Position numbers and translations under genes: made by a program. From Mageeibacillus sp. UBA1243 (GTDB lineage: Bacteria; Bacillota; Clostridia; UBA1212), in contig DBWH01000011.1 of NCBI GenBank assembly GCA_002308595.1, positions 1-40,188 of the forward strand: a stretch of 40,188 nt of DNA, in the 5' to 3' direction. Numbering within the stretch: position 1 is the first letter of the stretch; each line of letters opens with the position of its first letter. Below the pieces are notes generated by a model that was not told the origin of the DNA, made no database searches, and saw nothing but the letters and a program-made list of their open reading frames with translations. Below, in pieces: positions 6,616 through 16,293 of this stretch.

Positions 6616-9594
6616 CTAAGTATTTTCGGACTGACTGTTTTTCTGTAATTTTACGCCCGCGGCGAGTTTTTCCCTGCCGCCGTCGACGAAGCTCGCAATC
6701 CTCAGCGTGACCGGTTTTATCTCTCCGCCAAGCACGAGCCGGTAGTTCATAATGAACGCGCCGGTTTCTTTGATTGCTCTCATCACGTTGTCCTTGGTGA
6801 AGGAGCTCATGTACCCCGGAAGGTCCTCCGCAAGCACAGCCTGTTTTCCGTCGATCGCTCCCTGAATGAAGAAATCCTTGCCCTCTTTCGCGAGTCCGAG
6901 GCTCTCATACTCATTGGTGGCAACATACTCCACGTAGTTGTTCGTTGACGGATCGACGATGTAAAGACTCAGGTAGTCCTCCGACATTGCCATCGTGAGC
7001 GCAAGCGCGTTTTTCTCCCTGCGCACGTTCTCCTCGGTGTCTCTGTGTCTCATCTGAACGTCGACGATACTGATACCGAAAATGAGGTGGTCATCGCCAA
7101 GGCTTGACATGCGCGTAACCTTCATGGTGACGTACATGGGCTTTCCGGTCTCCTTCAAACGGTAGGTCAGGTTGAACACGCCCTGCTCGTCTATCTCCTT
7201 CAAAATTTTCTCCTTGGAGAAAGCGGCGAAGAAAGGCTCCCTGTCCTCCTCGTAGATACGGTCGGCGGCTTTTATGCACTCCTCAAAGAAGTTCTCACCG
7301 TGTCGCTCAACGGCAAGGCCCTCGCTTCCGACAGGCGATCTGTACTCGATGAATTTCTCGGTGCGAAGATTGACGTAGTAGATGTTGTAGTAGTCTGTCG
7401 CCAATGCGCGCGCTATGCTCGCATAAGTCGTTCCCTCATCGGGCGGAGTGATCGAAAGCACCGCCACGGCAACCGCATAAGTGCCGTCTTCCGCATTGTA
7501 CGCGATTCTCCTTGCGAACGAGTGAACCACCGAACCGTCGGGCATTGTCTCGTCGTAGAAGGCCTTTAAGCCCTGCTTGCAGCACGTATCCACGACGTTG
7601 ATCATGAACGAGTTGTCGTATTCGACGTAATCCGTTCCCATGTGCGAGAGGTCAAAGTTGAGGAAGCGCTTTACGAATTGGCGGTAGGACTTGTTGCTCC
7701 TTGCAAAACGCGTTTTGTTTTCTTTCACCTCTATGATGCCCATCGGCAGCGTGTTGAAGGAATTCATGAACTGCTCCGCATCGCCGGCGGCCAGCACGGC
7801 AAGGTCATTGAGGTTGACACCTCCGACCGCCTTGAAGTAGTCCGACTCTTTGGGGTTCTCGTAACCGATCTGTTTGTTTTCGGCAAGTCTCTTGCGGAGC
7901 TGCTCAAGCGTCAGCGGCTTGCAATAGTAATAACCCTGGAGCTTGGAGCATCCGATCTCCTTAAGGAACTTCACCTGGCTTTCGGTTTCAACACCTTCGC
8001 ATACAGTGTCAAGGCCGAGCGCCGTTGCCATCTTCATAAGCTCTGTGAGAATTATCTTTCCGCTCTCGCCCTCGTCAAGCTTCGTCATGAAGCTCATATC
8101 GAACTTGATAAGGTCAAATTTAATCGTCTGAAGAACGTCGAGCGAGGAATAACCGCTGCCGAAATCGTCCATCCAGATCTGGAACCCGAGGCTTCTGAAC
8201 CTTTCAATCTGGGTCTTCATGAAGTCAAGGTCAGCCGCGATGACGCTCTCGGTTATCTCAATCGTAATAAGGTCGCGCGGGACGCCCGCATCATCAACTT
8301 TTTTACGTATTTCTTCGACAATATCGCAAGCCTCAAAATCCGACCTCGACAAGTTGATCGAGTGCGGAATGACAGTGAGGCCAATGCGCTTCTGATTGAT
8401 AATCTTCTCAAGCACGCGGTCCAGCACGTAAAGATCCAGCTTGTAAATGAGGCGTGCCTCTTCGAGTGCAGGGATAAAATCCGCAGGAGACATCATGCCT
8501 CTTACCGGATCGAGCCAGCGCGAAAGAGCCTCCTCATCGCAGACCTTGCCGTTGACGGCACGGATGATAGGCTGGTACGCAACAATTATATGTTTTTCGC
8601 TGAGCGCCCTGTCGAAGTTTTCAATGATATACTGCTTGTTCTCAAGTCTTTCGTTGAGCTCGTTGCTGTAGTAGCAGAACGAGGACTTGGCGATACCCTT
8701 GAGCGAATCGCAAGCAAGCTTTGCCCTGTCGCATGCAATACTTACCGGCAGCGTATCATCATCGGGGCAGCGGTAGATACCCGCCCTCACCGGCGGCGAA
8801 TCTTTCTTCTGCTCTTTAAACTCCCTGAAGAGCCTCCCAAGCTTCTGTTCGCGGTCGGCCTCAGTGCAGATCACGACAAAGTTGTCCTGCGCGATGTGGC
8901 AGCTGTTCTCATTTCCGAATATATCGGCAATGAGTTTCCCGAAAGTCTGAAGCAGCTTGTTTCCTTCGTCGAAGCCAAATTTGTGGTTAAAGTATTTAAG
9001 ACCGCAAAGGTCCATATAAATAATGGCGGCATTGTCGCAGGCTGAATGATCCGACCTGCGCATAGTCTCTGTAAGTTCAAAGAAATAGGTCATATTCGGC
9101 AAGCCGGTGAGCCGATCATAATGACTGTTTTTGACAAAGCGATCCTCTCTGAGAGCATTACTCATAGTCAGGTTAAGACTTTTATCGTGATGAAGATCGT
9201 CATCGTGGAACGGGCCCTCATTGGCGTACCAGACATGGGCAAGACGCACCCCGTCCTCAGTGAAAACATGACTTGCAAAAGCATGAACAATGATATATCC
9301 CGGTTCATTACACCTTCCGGAACGGTAAACGACATTGTATTCACCGCCTTCTGTCGCAAAACGAACAGCGGCATCGGCCACTCTCATCACGTCATCGGGA
9401 TGAGTGTACTTGTACATATCGTGGTCCATGTCGTAGTACGCCTGTTCAAGAGTATCATACCCGCAAAGCGTGCGAAAACCGTCCGACAGTGCGACTGTTA
9501 CTACTCGCTTATCCAGAAATTGATACACCGCAAAAGGCACCTTCATGCCTTCTATCAACGACAGCCTGTCGTCATCGAAACGGTATCTTTCCAT
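6616..9594 (-). CDS. PAS / degenerate-GGDEF / EAL signalling protein with repeated C-terminal domains
   Basis: This is a soluble protein of about 992 residues. An N-terminal PAS-like domain (10-130) leads to a GGDEF domain (about 170-315) that keeps the DRLTGLPN opening but has AQDNF instead of GGDEF near residue 236, so cyclase activity is not expected; it may bind GTP as a regulator. The EAL domain (about 325-570) is complete: EAL at 355-357, then NLS, IEITES, DDFGSG, CEGVET and LQGYYYCKP. The last 370 residues hold a PAS-like segment (about 620-725) and two similar modules (about 730-855 and 868-985) that share YxxYYV/SLYIV, a YR/YE.. segment and a final FNLTYRL/FIMNYRL strand. The start MERYRF is chosen because AGGAAAGG lies 8 nt upstream; an ATG two codons earlier is too close to it. 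Confidence 0.88.
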   Translation of the reverse strand: MERYRFDDDRLSLIEGMKVPFAVYQFLDKRVVTVALSDGFRTLCGYDTLEQAYYDMDHDMYKYTHPDDVMRVADAAVRFATEGGEYNVVYRSGRCNEPGYIIVHAFASHVFTEDGVRLAHVWYANEGPFHDDDLHHDKSLNLTMSNALREDRFVKNSHYDRLTGLPNMTYFFELTETMRRSDHSACDNAAIIYMDLCGLKYFNHKFGFDEGNKLLQTFGKLIADIFGNENSCHIAQDNFVVICTEADREQKLGRLFREFKEQKKDSPPVRAGIYRCPDDDTLPVSIACDRAKLACDSLKGIAKSSFCYYSNELNERLENKQYIIENFDRALSEKHIIVAYQPIIRAVNGKVCDEEALSRWLDPVRGMMSPADFIPALEEARLIYKLDLYVLDRVLEKIINQKRIGLTVIPHSINLSRSDFEACDIVEEIRKKVDDAGVPRDLITIEITESVIAADLDFMKTQIERFRSLGFQIWMDDFGSGYSSLDVLQTIKFDLIKFDMSFMTKLDEGESGKIILTELMKMATALGLDTVCEGVETESQVKFLKEIGCSKLQGYYYCKPLTLEQLRKRLAENKQIGYENPKESDYFKAVGGVNLNDLAVLAAGDAEQFMNSFNTLPMGIIEVKENKTRFARSNKSYRQFVKRFLNFDLSHMGTDYVEYDNSFMINVVDTCCKQGLKAFYDETMPDGSVVHSFARRIAYNAEDGTYAVAVAVLSITPPDEGTTYASIARALATDYYNIYYVNLRTEKFIEYRSPVGSEGLAVERHGENFFEECIKAADRIYEEDREPFFAAFSKEKILKEIDEQGVFNLTYRLKETGKPMYVTMKVTRMSSLGDDHLIFGISIVDVQMRHRDTEENVRREKNALALTMAMSEDYLSLYIVDPSTNNYVEYVATNEYESLGLAKEGKDFFIQGAIDGKQAVLAEDLPGYMSSFTKDNVMRAIKETGAFIMNYRLVLGGEIKPVTLRIASFVDGGREKLAAGVKLQKNSQSENT

Positions 9595-9672
9595 ATGCAT
9601 TACCTTTCCTGCACCGGCATAAGCCCGTGTATGCATTCGGAATATATCAAAACCATTTGTGTATTAATTTGG

Positions 9673-9692
9673 ATCATTGATAAATCAATGAT
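9673..9692. promoter_or_regulatory. Perfect inverted repeat, possible operator of the PAS/EAL gene
   Basis: ATCATTGAT (9673-9681) and ATCAATGAT (9684-9692) form a perfect 9-bp dyad with a 2-bp centre. It lies just downstream of the candidate minus-strand promoter at 9713-9741. Confidence 0.5.
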
Positions 9693-9712
9693 TATTTTTC
9701 GGGTTCTTTTCT

Positions 9713-9741
9713 ATTATACTATCGTTTTTGCAAAAAATAAA
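9713..9741 (-). promoter_or_regulatory. Candidate promoter for the PAS/EAL gene
   Basis: A good TATAAT -10 box (9718-9713 on the minus strand) has a poor -35 box (TTTATT) at 17-bp spacing. Confidence 0.45.
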
Positions 9742-9768
9742 CATCCTTCCGAAAAAAGTTGCAAAAAC

Positions 9769-9802
9769 GCCTTCTGTACGTTTTCTTTACAGTACAAAAG
9801 GC
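9769..9802. other. Stem-loop in the divergent intergenic region
   Basis: GCCTTCTGTAC (9769-9779) and GTACAAAAGGC (9792-9802) form an 11-bp stem with one imperfect pair. It lies about 120 bp upstream of the cellobiose phosphorylase promoter. Its role is unknown. An octamer copy follows at 9804. Confidence 0.4.
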
Positions 9803-9920
9803 GCATTGGCGTGTCGTCACACACGTTTTTGTCGTTTTTTTTCGAGTTTTGTCAGTGTTTGCGCGAGAAATGAAACATCCGTATCCCGCCGAAGCAGCCG
9901 CCTTAGACTGTCGAAACAGT

Positions 9921-9948
9921 TTGATTTTTTGTCCGCATTTGGTAGAAT
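9921..9948 (+). promoter_or_regulatory. Promoter for cellobiose phosphorylase
   Basis: TTGATT (9921-9926), a 16-bp spacer ending in TGG, and TAGAAT (9943-9948) lie about 80 bp before the start codon. Confidence 0.65.
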
Positions 9949-10027
9949 GCTTTCAGCATAATAAAGTCAATTTGCATCAAAAATATAATTTAAAGACTGT
10001 TGCGCGACAGTCGGAGAAGGACATCAG

Positions 10028-12448
10028 ATGAGATACGGATTTTTTGACGACAAGGCAAAAGAATATGTTATCACGACCCCGCACACACCGTTGCCGTGGA
10101 TAAACTACCTCGGCAGTGAAGAGTTCTTCGGGCTCATTTCGAACACTCTCGGCGGCTACTGTTTCTACCGCGACGCAAAGCTTCAAAGGCTTCTGCGATA
10201 CAGGTACAACAACGTTCCGCGCGACACAGGCGGCAGGTTCTATTACATAAAGGAGCGCGGCAGGCAGGCGTGGGCGCCCGGGTTTAAGCCCTGCGAGACA
10301 CCGCTTGACAGCTACGAGTGCCGCCATGGCCTTGGCTATACAAGGTTTCTTGCGAAAAAGGACGGGCTGGAGTCGTCACTAACGTGCTTTGTTCCCATTG
10401 GCGAGACGTGCGAAATTCACGATTTGACGATAAAAAACACCGCCAATGTTAAAAAAGACGTTCTCGTTTACGGATGCATGGAGTTTTGTCTGTGGAATGC
10501 CGTTGACGATTCCCAGAACTTTCAACGGAACCTGAACATCGCCGAGAGCGAGGTTGAGCCCGGCGTCATTTATCACAAGACTGAGTACCGCGAACGCCGC
10601 GACCACTACGGTTATTATGCGTCGGTTTCGGAAACGGCAGGCTTTGACGCTGACCGCGACACTTTTCTCGGGCGCGAAGGCGACTGGTCCGACCCGCAAA
10701 TGGTCAGAAACGAGTCGTCGGGAAACTATTACCGCGTAGGATGGTACCCGATCGGATGCCACAGGCTTGAGGTTGCTCTTGAGCCCGGCGAGTCAAAGCG
10801 ACTCACGTTTATTCTCGGATACGCGAAGAACCCGCGCGACAAAAAGTTCATTGCGCCCGGCGTTATTCGCAAAGACACCGCCAAGCGCGTCATCGGGCAG
10901 TTTTCAGACCCTGCGGCGGTAGATAAAGCTTTTGATGCATTGGCGGATTACTGGACGGGATTGCTTGCAAAATTCAGTGTTGAATCCGGAGACGAGACAC
11001 TGAACCGCATGGTCAACGTCTGGCACCAGTACCAGTGCATGGTCACGTTTAACATGAGCCGCAGCGCATCGTTCTACGAGACGGGAACAGGCCGCGGAAT
11101 GGGCTTCCGTGACTCCTGTCAGGACCTTTACGGCTTTGTGCATATCGTACCCGACCGGGCAAGAGAGCGTATCATCGACATCGCTTCAATTCAGTTTGAG
11201 GACGGTTCGACATATCACCAATACCAGCCGCTCACGAAACGCGGAAACAACGACATCGGCGGAGGCTTCTCAGATGACCCGCTGTGGCTTGTCGGTGCCG
11301 TCTGCGCTTACGTAAAAGAGACCGGTGATTTCACTATTCTTGACGTCCCCACACCGTTTAACAACGTTCCGGGCACCGAAGTACCGCTTATGGAGCACCT
11401 GCGCCGATGCGTTCGGTTTACCGTTGAACACCTCGGCCCGCACAAACTGCCTCTTATGGGGCGGGCCGACTGGAACGACTGCCTCAACCTGAACTGCTTC
11501 TCGGAGGAGCCCGGCGAAAGCTTTCAGACGTTCGGTCCGTCGGAGGGTCCCGTCGCGGAATCCGTATTTGTCGCCGCGCTTTTCGTCAAGTACGCCGGTG
11601 AATATGCCGGTTTGTGTGAAACTGTGGGACTTGATGATGAGGCAAAAGCCGTCAGAGGACAAGTTGAAACCATGGAGCGCACGATTCTTTCCGAAGGCTG
11701 GGACGGCAAGTGGTTCCTGCGCGCCTACGATGCCTTTGGCGTAAAGGTTGGAAGCAGCGAGAATGACGAAGGAAAGATATACATTGAGCCGCAGGGGTTC
11801 TGTGCCCTTGCAGGCGTCGGTGTCAGTGAAGGATACGCGCTTCAGGCGCTTGATTCTGTGAGGGAGAATCTCCTTGGCGAGTACGGTGCAGAGCTTCTTG
11901 CACCCTGCTATACGCGCTATCATGTGGAGCTCGGAGAGATTTCGTCCTACCCGCCCGGATTCAAAGAGAACGGCTCGGTGTTCTGCCACAACAACCCTTG
12001 GGTCATCATCGGTGAAACCGTCCTCGGACGCGGGAACTACGCTTTTGACCTCTACAGACGCATCTGCCCCGCGTTTTTTGAAGACAAGAGCGAAATTCAC
12101 GAGACTGAGCCCTACTGCATGCCTCAGACGGTCACGGGACGCGCCACAGGCGAACCGGGACACGCCAAGAACAGCTGGCTCACAGGCACAGCTTCATGGG
12201 TGTTTGTCGCGGTATCACAGGCAATCCTCGGAATTCAGCCTGACTACAACGGGCTGCGGATCAAGCCATGTCTGCCAGACAGTATCAACGGTCTTACGGT
12301 GACACGCGTGTTCCGCGGAGCAAAATACATAATCCGCATCAAACGCACCGGAACCGCATCGCTCTCCGCAGACGGCATCTCGTCAGAAGACTTTGAGGTT
12401 CCCGTGAAGCCCGCAGGCACCGTGACAGAAGTTGAATGCACAATCTGA
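10028..12448 (+). CDS. cbp: Cellobiose phosphorylase (GH94)
   Basis: This 806-residue cytoplasmic enzyme should split cellobiose with phosphate into glucose 1-phosphate and glucose, saving ATP in cellulose-derived sugar use. The whole length fits GH94 cellobiose phosphorylases (about 800-820 residues): the opening MRYGFFDDKAKEYVITTP, the N-terminal phrase YRYNNVPRDTGGRFYYI, the middle GMGFRDSCQDL, and the ADWND motif (Asp481 and Asp484) that carries the catalytic acid in this family. The C-terminal part has GTASWVFVA and the usual beta-sandwich end. GAGAAGGACATCAG precedes the ATG. The gene is monocistronic, with its own promoter and a strong terminator. Related chitobiose or cellodextrin phosphorylases are the main alternatives. 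Confidence 0.92.
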   Translation: MRYGFFDDKAKEYVITTPHTPLPWINYLGSEEFFGLISNTLGGYCFYRDAKLQRLLRYRYNNVPRDTGGRFYYIKERGRQAWAPGFKPCETPLDSYECRHGLGYTRFLAKKDGLESSLTCFVPIGETCEIHDLTIKNTANVKKDVLVYGCMEFCLWNAVDDSQNFQRNLNIAESEVEPGVIYHKTEYRERRDHYGYYASVSETAGFDADRDTFLGREGDWSDPQMVRNESSGNYYRVGWYPIGCHRLEVALEPGESKRLTFILGYAKNPRDKKFIAPGVIRKDTAKRVIGQFSDPAAVDKAFDALADYWTGLLAKFSVESGDETLNRMVNVWHQYQCMVTFNMSRSASFYETGTGRGMGFRDSCQDLYGFVHIVPDRARERIIDIASIQFEDGSTYHQYQPLTKRGNNDIGGGFSDDPLWLVGAVCAYVKETGDFTILDVPTPFNNVPGTEVPLMEHLRRCVRFTVEHLGPHKLPLMGRADWNDCLNLNCFSEEPGESFQTFGPSEGPVAESVFVAALFVKYAGEYAGLCETVGLDDEAKAVRGQVETMERTILSEGWDGKWFLRAYDAFGVKVGSSENDEGKIYIEPQGFCALAGVGVSEGYALQALDSVRENLLGEYGAELLAPCYTRYHVELGEISSYPPGFKENGSVFCHNNPWVIIGETVLGRGNYAFDLYRRICPAFFEDKSEIHETEPYCMPQTVTGRATGEPGHAKNSWLTGTASWVFVAVSQAILGIQPDYNGLRIKPCLPDSINGLTVTRVFRGAKYIIRIKRTGTASLSADGISSEDFEVPVKPAGTVTEVECTI

Positions 12449-12481
12449 TTTAAAAAACACAAGTATTAAATACAGTCATTG

Positions 12482-12518
12482 ACACACAACGCGCCCGTTT
12501 GGCGCGTTGTGTGTTTTT
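12482..12518 (+). terminator. Strong Rho-independent terminator after cellobiose phosphorylase
   Basis: A perfect 14-bp stem (12482-12495 with 12501-12514), a 5-nt loop and TTTTT. The T tract is where the 75-bp repeat begins. Confidence 0.92.
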
Positions 12519-12588
12519 CGCTAAATGATTTTCCCGTCTGCCAGCTTTATAATTCTCTTGCAGCTTTCCGCAACTATCGGGTCGTGTG
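12514..12588 (-). pseudogene. Displaced 3' fragment of the ABC ATPase gene (75-bp direct repeat, copy 1)
   Basis: Positions 12514-12588 match 18007-18081 at 74 of 75 bases with no gap, in the same orientation. The fragment encodes only the last 22 or so residues of the ABC ATPase (HDPIVAESCKRII... to its stop at 12521). It has no start and no upstream coding part. Integrative elements that enter the 3' end of a gene leave exactly this: the intact gene at one junction and a short copy of its end at the other. Confidence 0.85.
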
Positions 12589-12617
12589 GAAAATCCCATA
12601 ACTTATGTCTGAAGTAT

Positions 12618-13355
12618 TCAGTTCTCTTCTGTAACGACTTTAAGAATTTTTGAGTTTTCAATCTTAGAATAATCGATTGATTCATCGAATCCTTCGTCAA
12701 AACCGAGAAGAATATCAATTTCACCTTCATTTGTCAGGATTTTGGTTATCCAAACAAAGAATTCCGACTGAGTGTCATAAAACCGGGCAAAAATGTGCCT
12801 GATTGCCGGATAGGTACTCTCCAAGGTTTGAAATGTAATATCCTTTTTCAGCTTATCTTTCGCCAATGATGTTAATTCAGGTGATGCAAAATAACACTCC
12901 CCAGTGTAGATCCAATCGTCATACTCTTTTTCGGAGACATTATTGACTTCCGGATTGTCATCTTGGCTGTTTTCAAAAAGCAGAGCCGCAAAAAGATGGC
13001 CATCCTCGAACGCTAATTTGTAAATCACGGCAACCTGTTTATTTAAAGTTTTCTTGGCGTATTCAATTTTGTAAATCCGGTCAAAGTCCTTAAGCGTTTG
13101 GGGATAACGACTCATGCCGGACAACGGAATCTTTGCCTGTGGTATGTTTGTCATGAACAAGTCAATATCAATCGGCTCAAGAGCGTCCAACTGATTATCT
13201 TTTATAATATCGCTTGTTAAACTGATAGGGTCATTTGATGTGTCCCTGTGCGTCTTGTTTTTTTCACTGTTTTTTGTAATAAGTACCGCCAATGCAACCG
13301 CACATATGACCACAATACTTACCGCGATGACAATGAAGAGAAATTGTTTTTTCAT
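12618..13355 (-). CDS. Membrane-anchored extracytoplasmic protein, unknown function
   Basis: This 245-residue protein has one N-terminal membrane helix (about 5-28) after MKKQ and an otherwise soluble acidic domain outside the membrane. There is no lipobox and no family I recognise. The ribosome site TAGGAGG sits immediately before the preceding gene's stop codon, 15 bp away, so it is co-transcribed with and probably coupled to the large secreted protein. It may hold or chaperone that protein at the membrane; this is inference from position only. It carries octamer copies at 12861 and 13287, unlike the large gene upstream. Confidence 0.75.
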   Translation of the reverse strand: MKKQFLFIVIAVSIVVICAVALAVLITKNSEKNKTHRDTSNDPISLTSDIIKDNQLDALEPIDIDLFMTNIPQAKIPLSGMSRYPQTLKDFDRIYKIEYAKKTLNKQVAVIYKLAFEDGHLFAALLFENSQDDNPEVNNVSEKEYDDWIYTGECYFASPELTSLAKDKLKKDITFQTLESTYPAIRHIFARFYDTQSEFFVWITKILTNEGEIDILLGFDEGFDESIDYSKIENSKILKVVTEEN

Positions 13356-13370
13356 TGAGAAAACCTCCTA

Positions 13371-16046
13371 TTAATTTGAAACGGTTATGATGTACGAATA
13401 AATCGTACAATCATAAAAATCCCAGATTCTGTTCACTAATTCGTTAGTGTCTGAATTGTAGGAATCCAGAGTCCAGCCAAGCGAATGTGTCGAAGATGGT
13501 ATTACTCCAACATCTAAACGCTGAGGTTCAGAAACCGATAAAAACCCATGTTTATTAGCCCATTGTCCATTAGACATTTGGTACCATAAATGATAATCAT
13601 AAAACACATATGCAAATTGTGTACCACCCCAGTAGTAGAAGTTCGTAGTGAGTCCACCGCGTATAACAACTCTGTATTGATTTGAATCTAGCACTTTATA
13701 ATCTCCATTTTCTATAAAATCAGCCTCATATACAAAAGAATAGTTGTTGTCTGTAAGCCAGTTTTCAAAATCTTCTTTCAAAGAGAGAGAAAACCCATTT
13801 TTAACTAAACTGGAATACTCACCATTAAAAGTTGGTTGAATACTATTGATATATGTATCTGTAAGCGGAAGCCATGAGTCAGGTTTATCATTCCTCATCA
13901 TAGCATAACCATGACAGTTTATTTGTGTGTATTGTGAGGGGGCCAATTCTCTGAATGGTTGATTGCCAAATGAAACAAATAACCACTCATCGCTATATTC
14001 CAAATCGTTCGTGTATTCCATATTCACAATAGTGTTATTTGAGGAATCGGCACCGATTACGTAACCATTAGATAAATTTCCTTTTGCATATAATTTATAT
14101 GCCCCCGATGAAGATCTTGAAATGAACCATTTTGTAGCATTGTTTAAAGAGGAATACTGTCTCGTAATTGCCGTAGTGCTGTTTAGTGATTCCACTCCAA
14201 GGTATTTGTTGCTTAAACTATTTTTGATAGAGTACTGGCCATTTGAAAGATACTCAATGCACCATTTTTGATTGCTTGCACCATGAAAAGACCAGCATAA
14301 CACCTCATCATTATCATAATAACCTGAAGCATCCGCATAATTCCCTGAACTCTTGTTTTTTAAATAGTAAGAACCATCCGGGATTTTTACATAAACCGAG
14401 CAGGTGGCACAATAATCTTGACCGTCTATATTAACTGTTGCTGCAATTGTTGCGGGATATGCATTTGCTTTTACAGCAGTTACAACTCCTGTATTGTCAA
14501 CTGTCGCAACAGCCGGATTGTTAGTTTGCCAGCTAATTGTTGCTCCTGGAGGAAGTAATACGGCATTAAGCGTGTAAGATTCACCTTCATTGATACTAAT
14601 TGAGTTTTCCAGAAAAATCTGGGGAATATAATCAATTTTTACATACGGTCGTCTTGTAGCGGTTATGCTTTCAGAAGAATCAAAAGCCTTATTCTTGGAT
14701 TGGTCTGATTCATTCAAACTTTTAAGCATAAAACCAAGAGAAATATCTGACGGATTAAGTTTCCAATCCCAAACAAGGCTAGTTATGTCATACTCAGCAA
14801 ATGTTGCCGCACTGGGATTTTGTGTATCTACCAGAGTATAATTTCCGTTTGGGCTTGTGTTATTCCACGTGGCGGTATTTTCTGTCCATGCAGCTCCCGT
14901 ATATTTATATAAGTCAACTTGTTGTGCTGCCGTTCCCGATGAATCTCTAATGCAAAATACTGCGGATGTTATTTGTGTGTACAGAAGTTTGTTATAAGTA
15001 GAGTTAGAGGTTAGTCCTGGTATACTGACAAGCATTCTGCCAATATCATATCCTCCATCAACATAACCTGTATGGTTATACTGCCATGTGCCTGTAGCAA
15101 CACTGGGTTTTCCACTGTATATGGTCGTATCAGCGATATATGTCGAATAATCTGATGAGTTTACTCTGAAATAGGGATCTATCACAACCGGGTAAACAGT
15201 TTCATCTGATGTAAGAAATTCAACAGGAACATTTAAAGATATAAGCCATCTGTTCTCCCCTGCTGGGCAATAACTTATTTCACCGGTTATAAATCGACCA
15301 GAAGCATCGTAAACGTATACCTCTCCAACATTAAATCTGATTTCAGACTCTTTGGCGGTAGCGAAGTAGAGTTCTCGTCCATCAAAAAAAGGTTTAAGGG
15401 AATCTGATGATATGATAAAGTCAAACGAATTTATTCCTTCAAACTTTTTTAAAACAATATCCTGCTTTACTCCTGTTAAAATAGGAGTAAAAACAAGGTC
15501 TGAGTTATCCCCAAATAACGACGGGTAAACTATAGAGTTATCCTCCTTAATTGCTTTTGTATCTTTTCCTGGCTTTGTCGGAAGCAATAACAACGTATGA
15601 TTATCAAAAGAAACGCTTACTCCTTTAGAAAAATCACTGCCAAGAAATAATCCAACGTTGTTTTGTTTAGTGGTGTATCCGTCAGCTGTCTCACACAAGG
15701 AGATGTCTCTCTCAACGATTTTTTTATCCTCGCTGACGAACTTTACGTCTTCTCCAAAGAAGTAGAGACTTCTCGTTCCATCTTCTCTTTCAAATATGTA
15801 CGAATTTAGACTTTCCTCATCTTCAATTCTTTTAGCATAGCCATTTGATAAAAACAATTGTTCGTCAACATAATTCAATATGCTACAATTCTTTGTCAAT
15901 GACTCTGCTGATGTTGATTGAGTTACGCTCAATAAATCGTCCACAGGCAAATTGGGAATAGCTGCTGTATCCAAAGAAGGGATTGCCATAGAGGAAAACA
16001 GCATCACAATTACCATTATTATATTTAGAATCGATTTCTTTTTCAT
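13371..16046 (-). CDS. Large secreted protein: DNRLRE-like, BIG2, ricin-type lectin and C-terminal NCHGYA domain
   Basis: This 891-residue secreted protein starts with a signal peptide. Residues 35-290 form a domain ending near the phrase YPVVIDPYF, common before DNRLRE modules. A DNRLRE-like beta domain follows (about 295-470), then a BIG2 Ig-like module (about 475-553: SINEGESYTLNAVLLPPG, NPAVATVDNTGVVTA), then a ricin-type beta-trefoil (about 555-690) with QKW/KWF repeats that suggests sugar binding. The C-terminal 190 residues contain NCHGYAMM with Cys711, and NKHGF near 830; a Cys/His pair like this suggests a papain-like peptidase or amidase, but that is inference. The gene is clearly more AT-rich than its surroundings, has no octamer copy, and has a clear AAAGGAG ribosome site. 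No anchor is seen. Confidence 0.8.
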   Translation of the reverse strand: MKKKSILNIIMVIVMLFSSMAIPSLDTAAIPNLPVDDLLSVTQSTSAESLTKNCSILNYVDEQLFLSNGYAKRIEDEESLNSYIFEREDGTRSLYFFGEDVKFVSEDKKIVERDISLCETADGYTTKQNNVGLFLGSDFSKGVSVSFDNHTLLLLPTKPGKDTKAIKEDNSIVYPSLFGDNSDLVFTPILTGVKQDIVLKKFEGINSFDFIISSDSLKPFFDGRELYFATAKESEIRFNVGEVYVYDASGRFITGEISYCPAGENRWLISLNVPVEFLTSDETVYPVVIDPYFRVNSSDYSTYIADTTIYSGKPSVATGTWQYNHTGYVDGGYDIGRMLVSIPGLTSNSTYNKLLYTQITSAVFCIRDSSGTAAQQVDLYKYTGAAWTENTATWNNTSPNGNYTLVDTQNPSAATFAEYDITSLVWDWKLNPSDISLGFMLKSLNESDQSKNKAFDSSESITATRRPYVKIDYIPQIFLENSISINEGESYTLNAVLLPPGATISWQTNNPAVATVDNTGVVTAVKANAYPATIAATVNIDGQDYCATCSVYVKIPDGSYYLKNKSSGNYADASGYYDNDEVLCWSFHGASNQKWCIEYLSNGQYSIKNSLSNKYLGVESLNSTTAITRQYSSLNNATKWFISRSSSGAYKLYAKGNLSNGYVIGADSSNNTIVNMEYTNDLEYSDEWLFVSFGNQPFRELAPSQYTQINCHGYAMMRNDKPDSWLPLTDTYINSIQPTFNGEYSSLVKNGFSLSLKEDFENWLTDNNYSFVYEADFIENGDYKVLDSNQYRVVIRGGLTTNFYYWGGTQFAYVFYDYHLWYQMSNGQWANKHGFLSVSEPQRLDVGVIPSSTHSLGWTLDSYNSDTNELVNRIWDFYDCTIYSYIITVSN

Positions 16047-16293
16047 TTTTTATACTCCTTTTACAAATTCATTCATTATGAAAAACATGTGCCCTACCTT
16101 AATTGTTTGCGCTTCTACATAACACGTTACGCTGGTGGCTAATCACACTTAATATGATATGCTATTTTATCTCGAAAGAAGAATAACTACCATAAATGGT
16201 ATTATGTTATTATCCGCCAGCTGTTACAGTAATATGTTTTGCAATAGCATTATCTTGATTTGCGCACATATGTAAGCACGCTGGGACAAAGTG

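Noticed and set aside
7642..9045. 467-codon open frame on the plus strand opposite the PAS/EAL gene
   Set aside because: It is antisense to a gene with clear conserved domains, has no ribosome site, and its composition is that of a mirror frame.
3258..10027. Cyclic-di-GMP riboswitch near the GGDEF/EAL genes
   Set aside because: I looked for the conserved GEMM-type core in the leaders and saw no convincing match.
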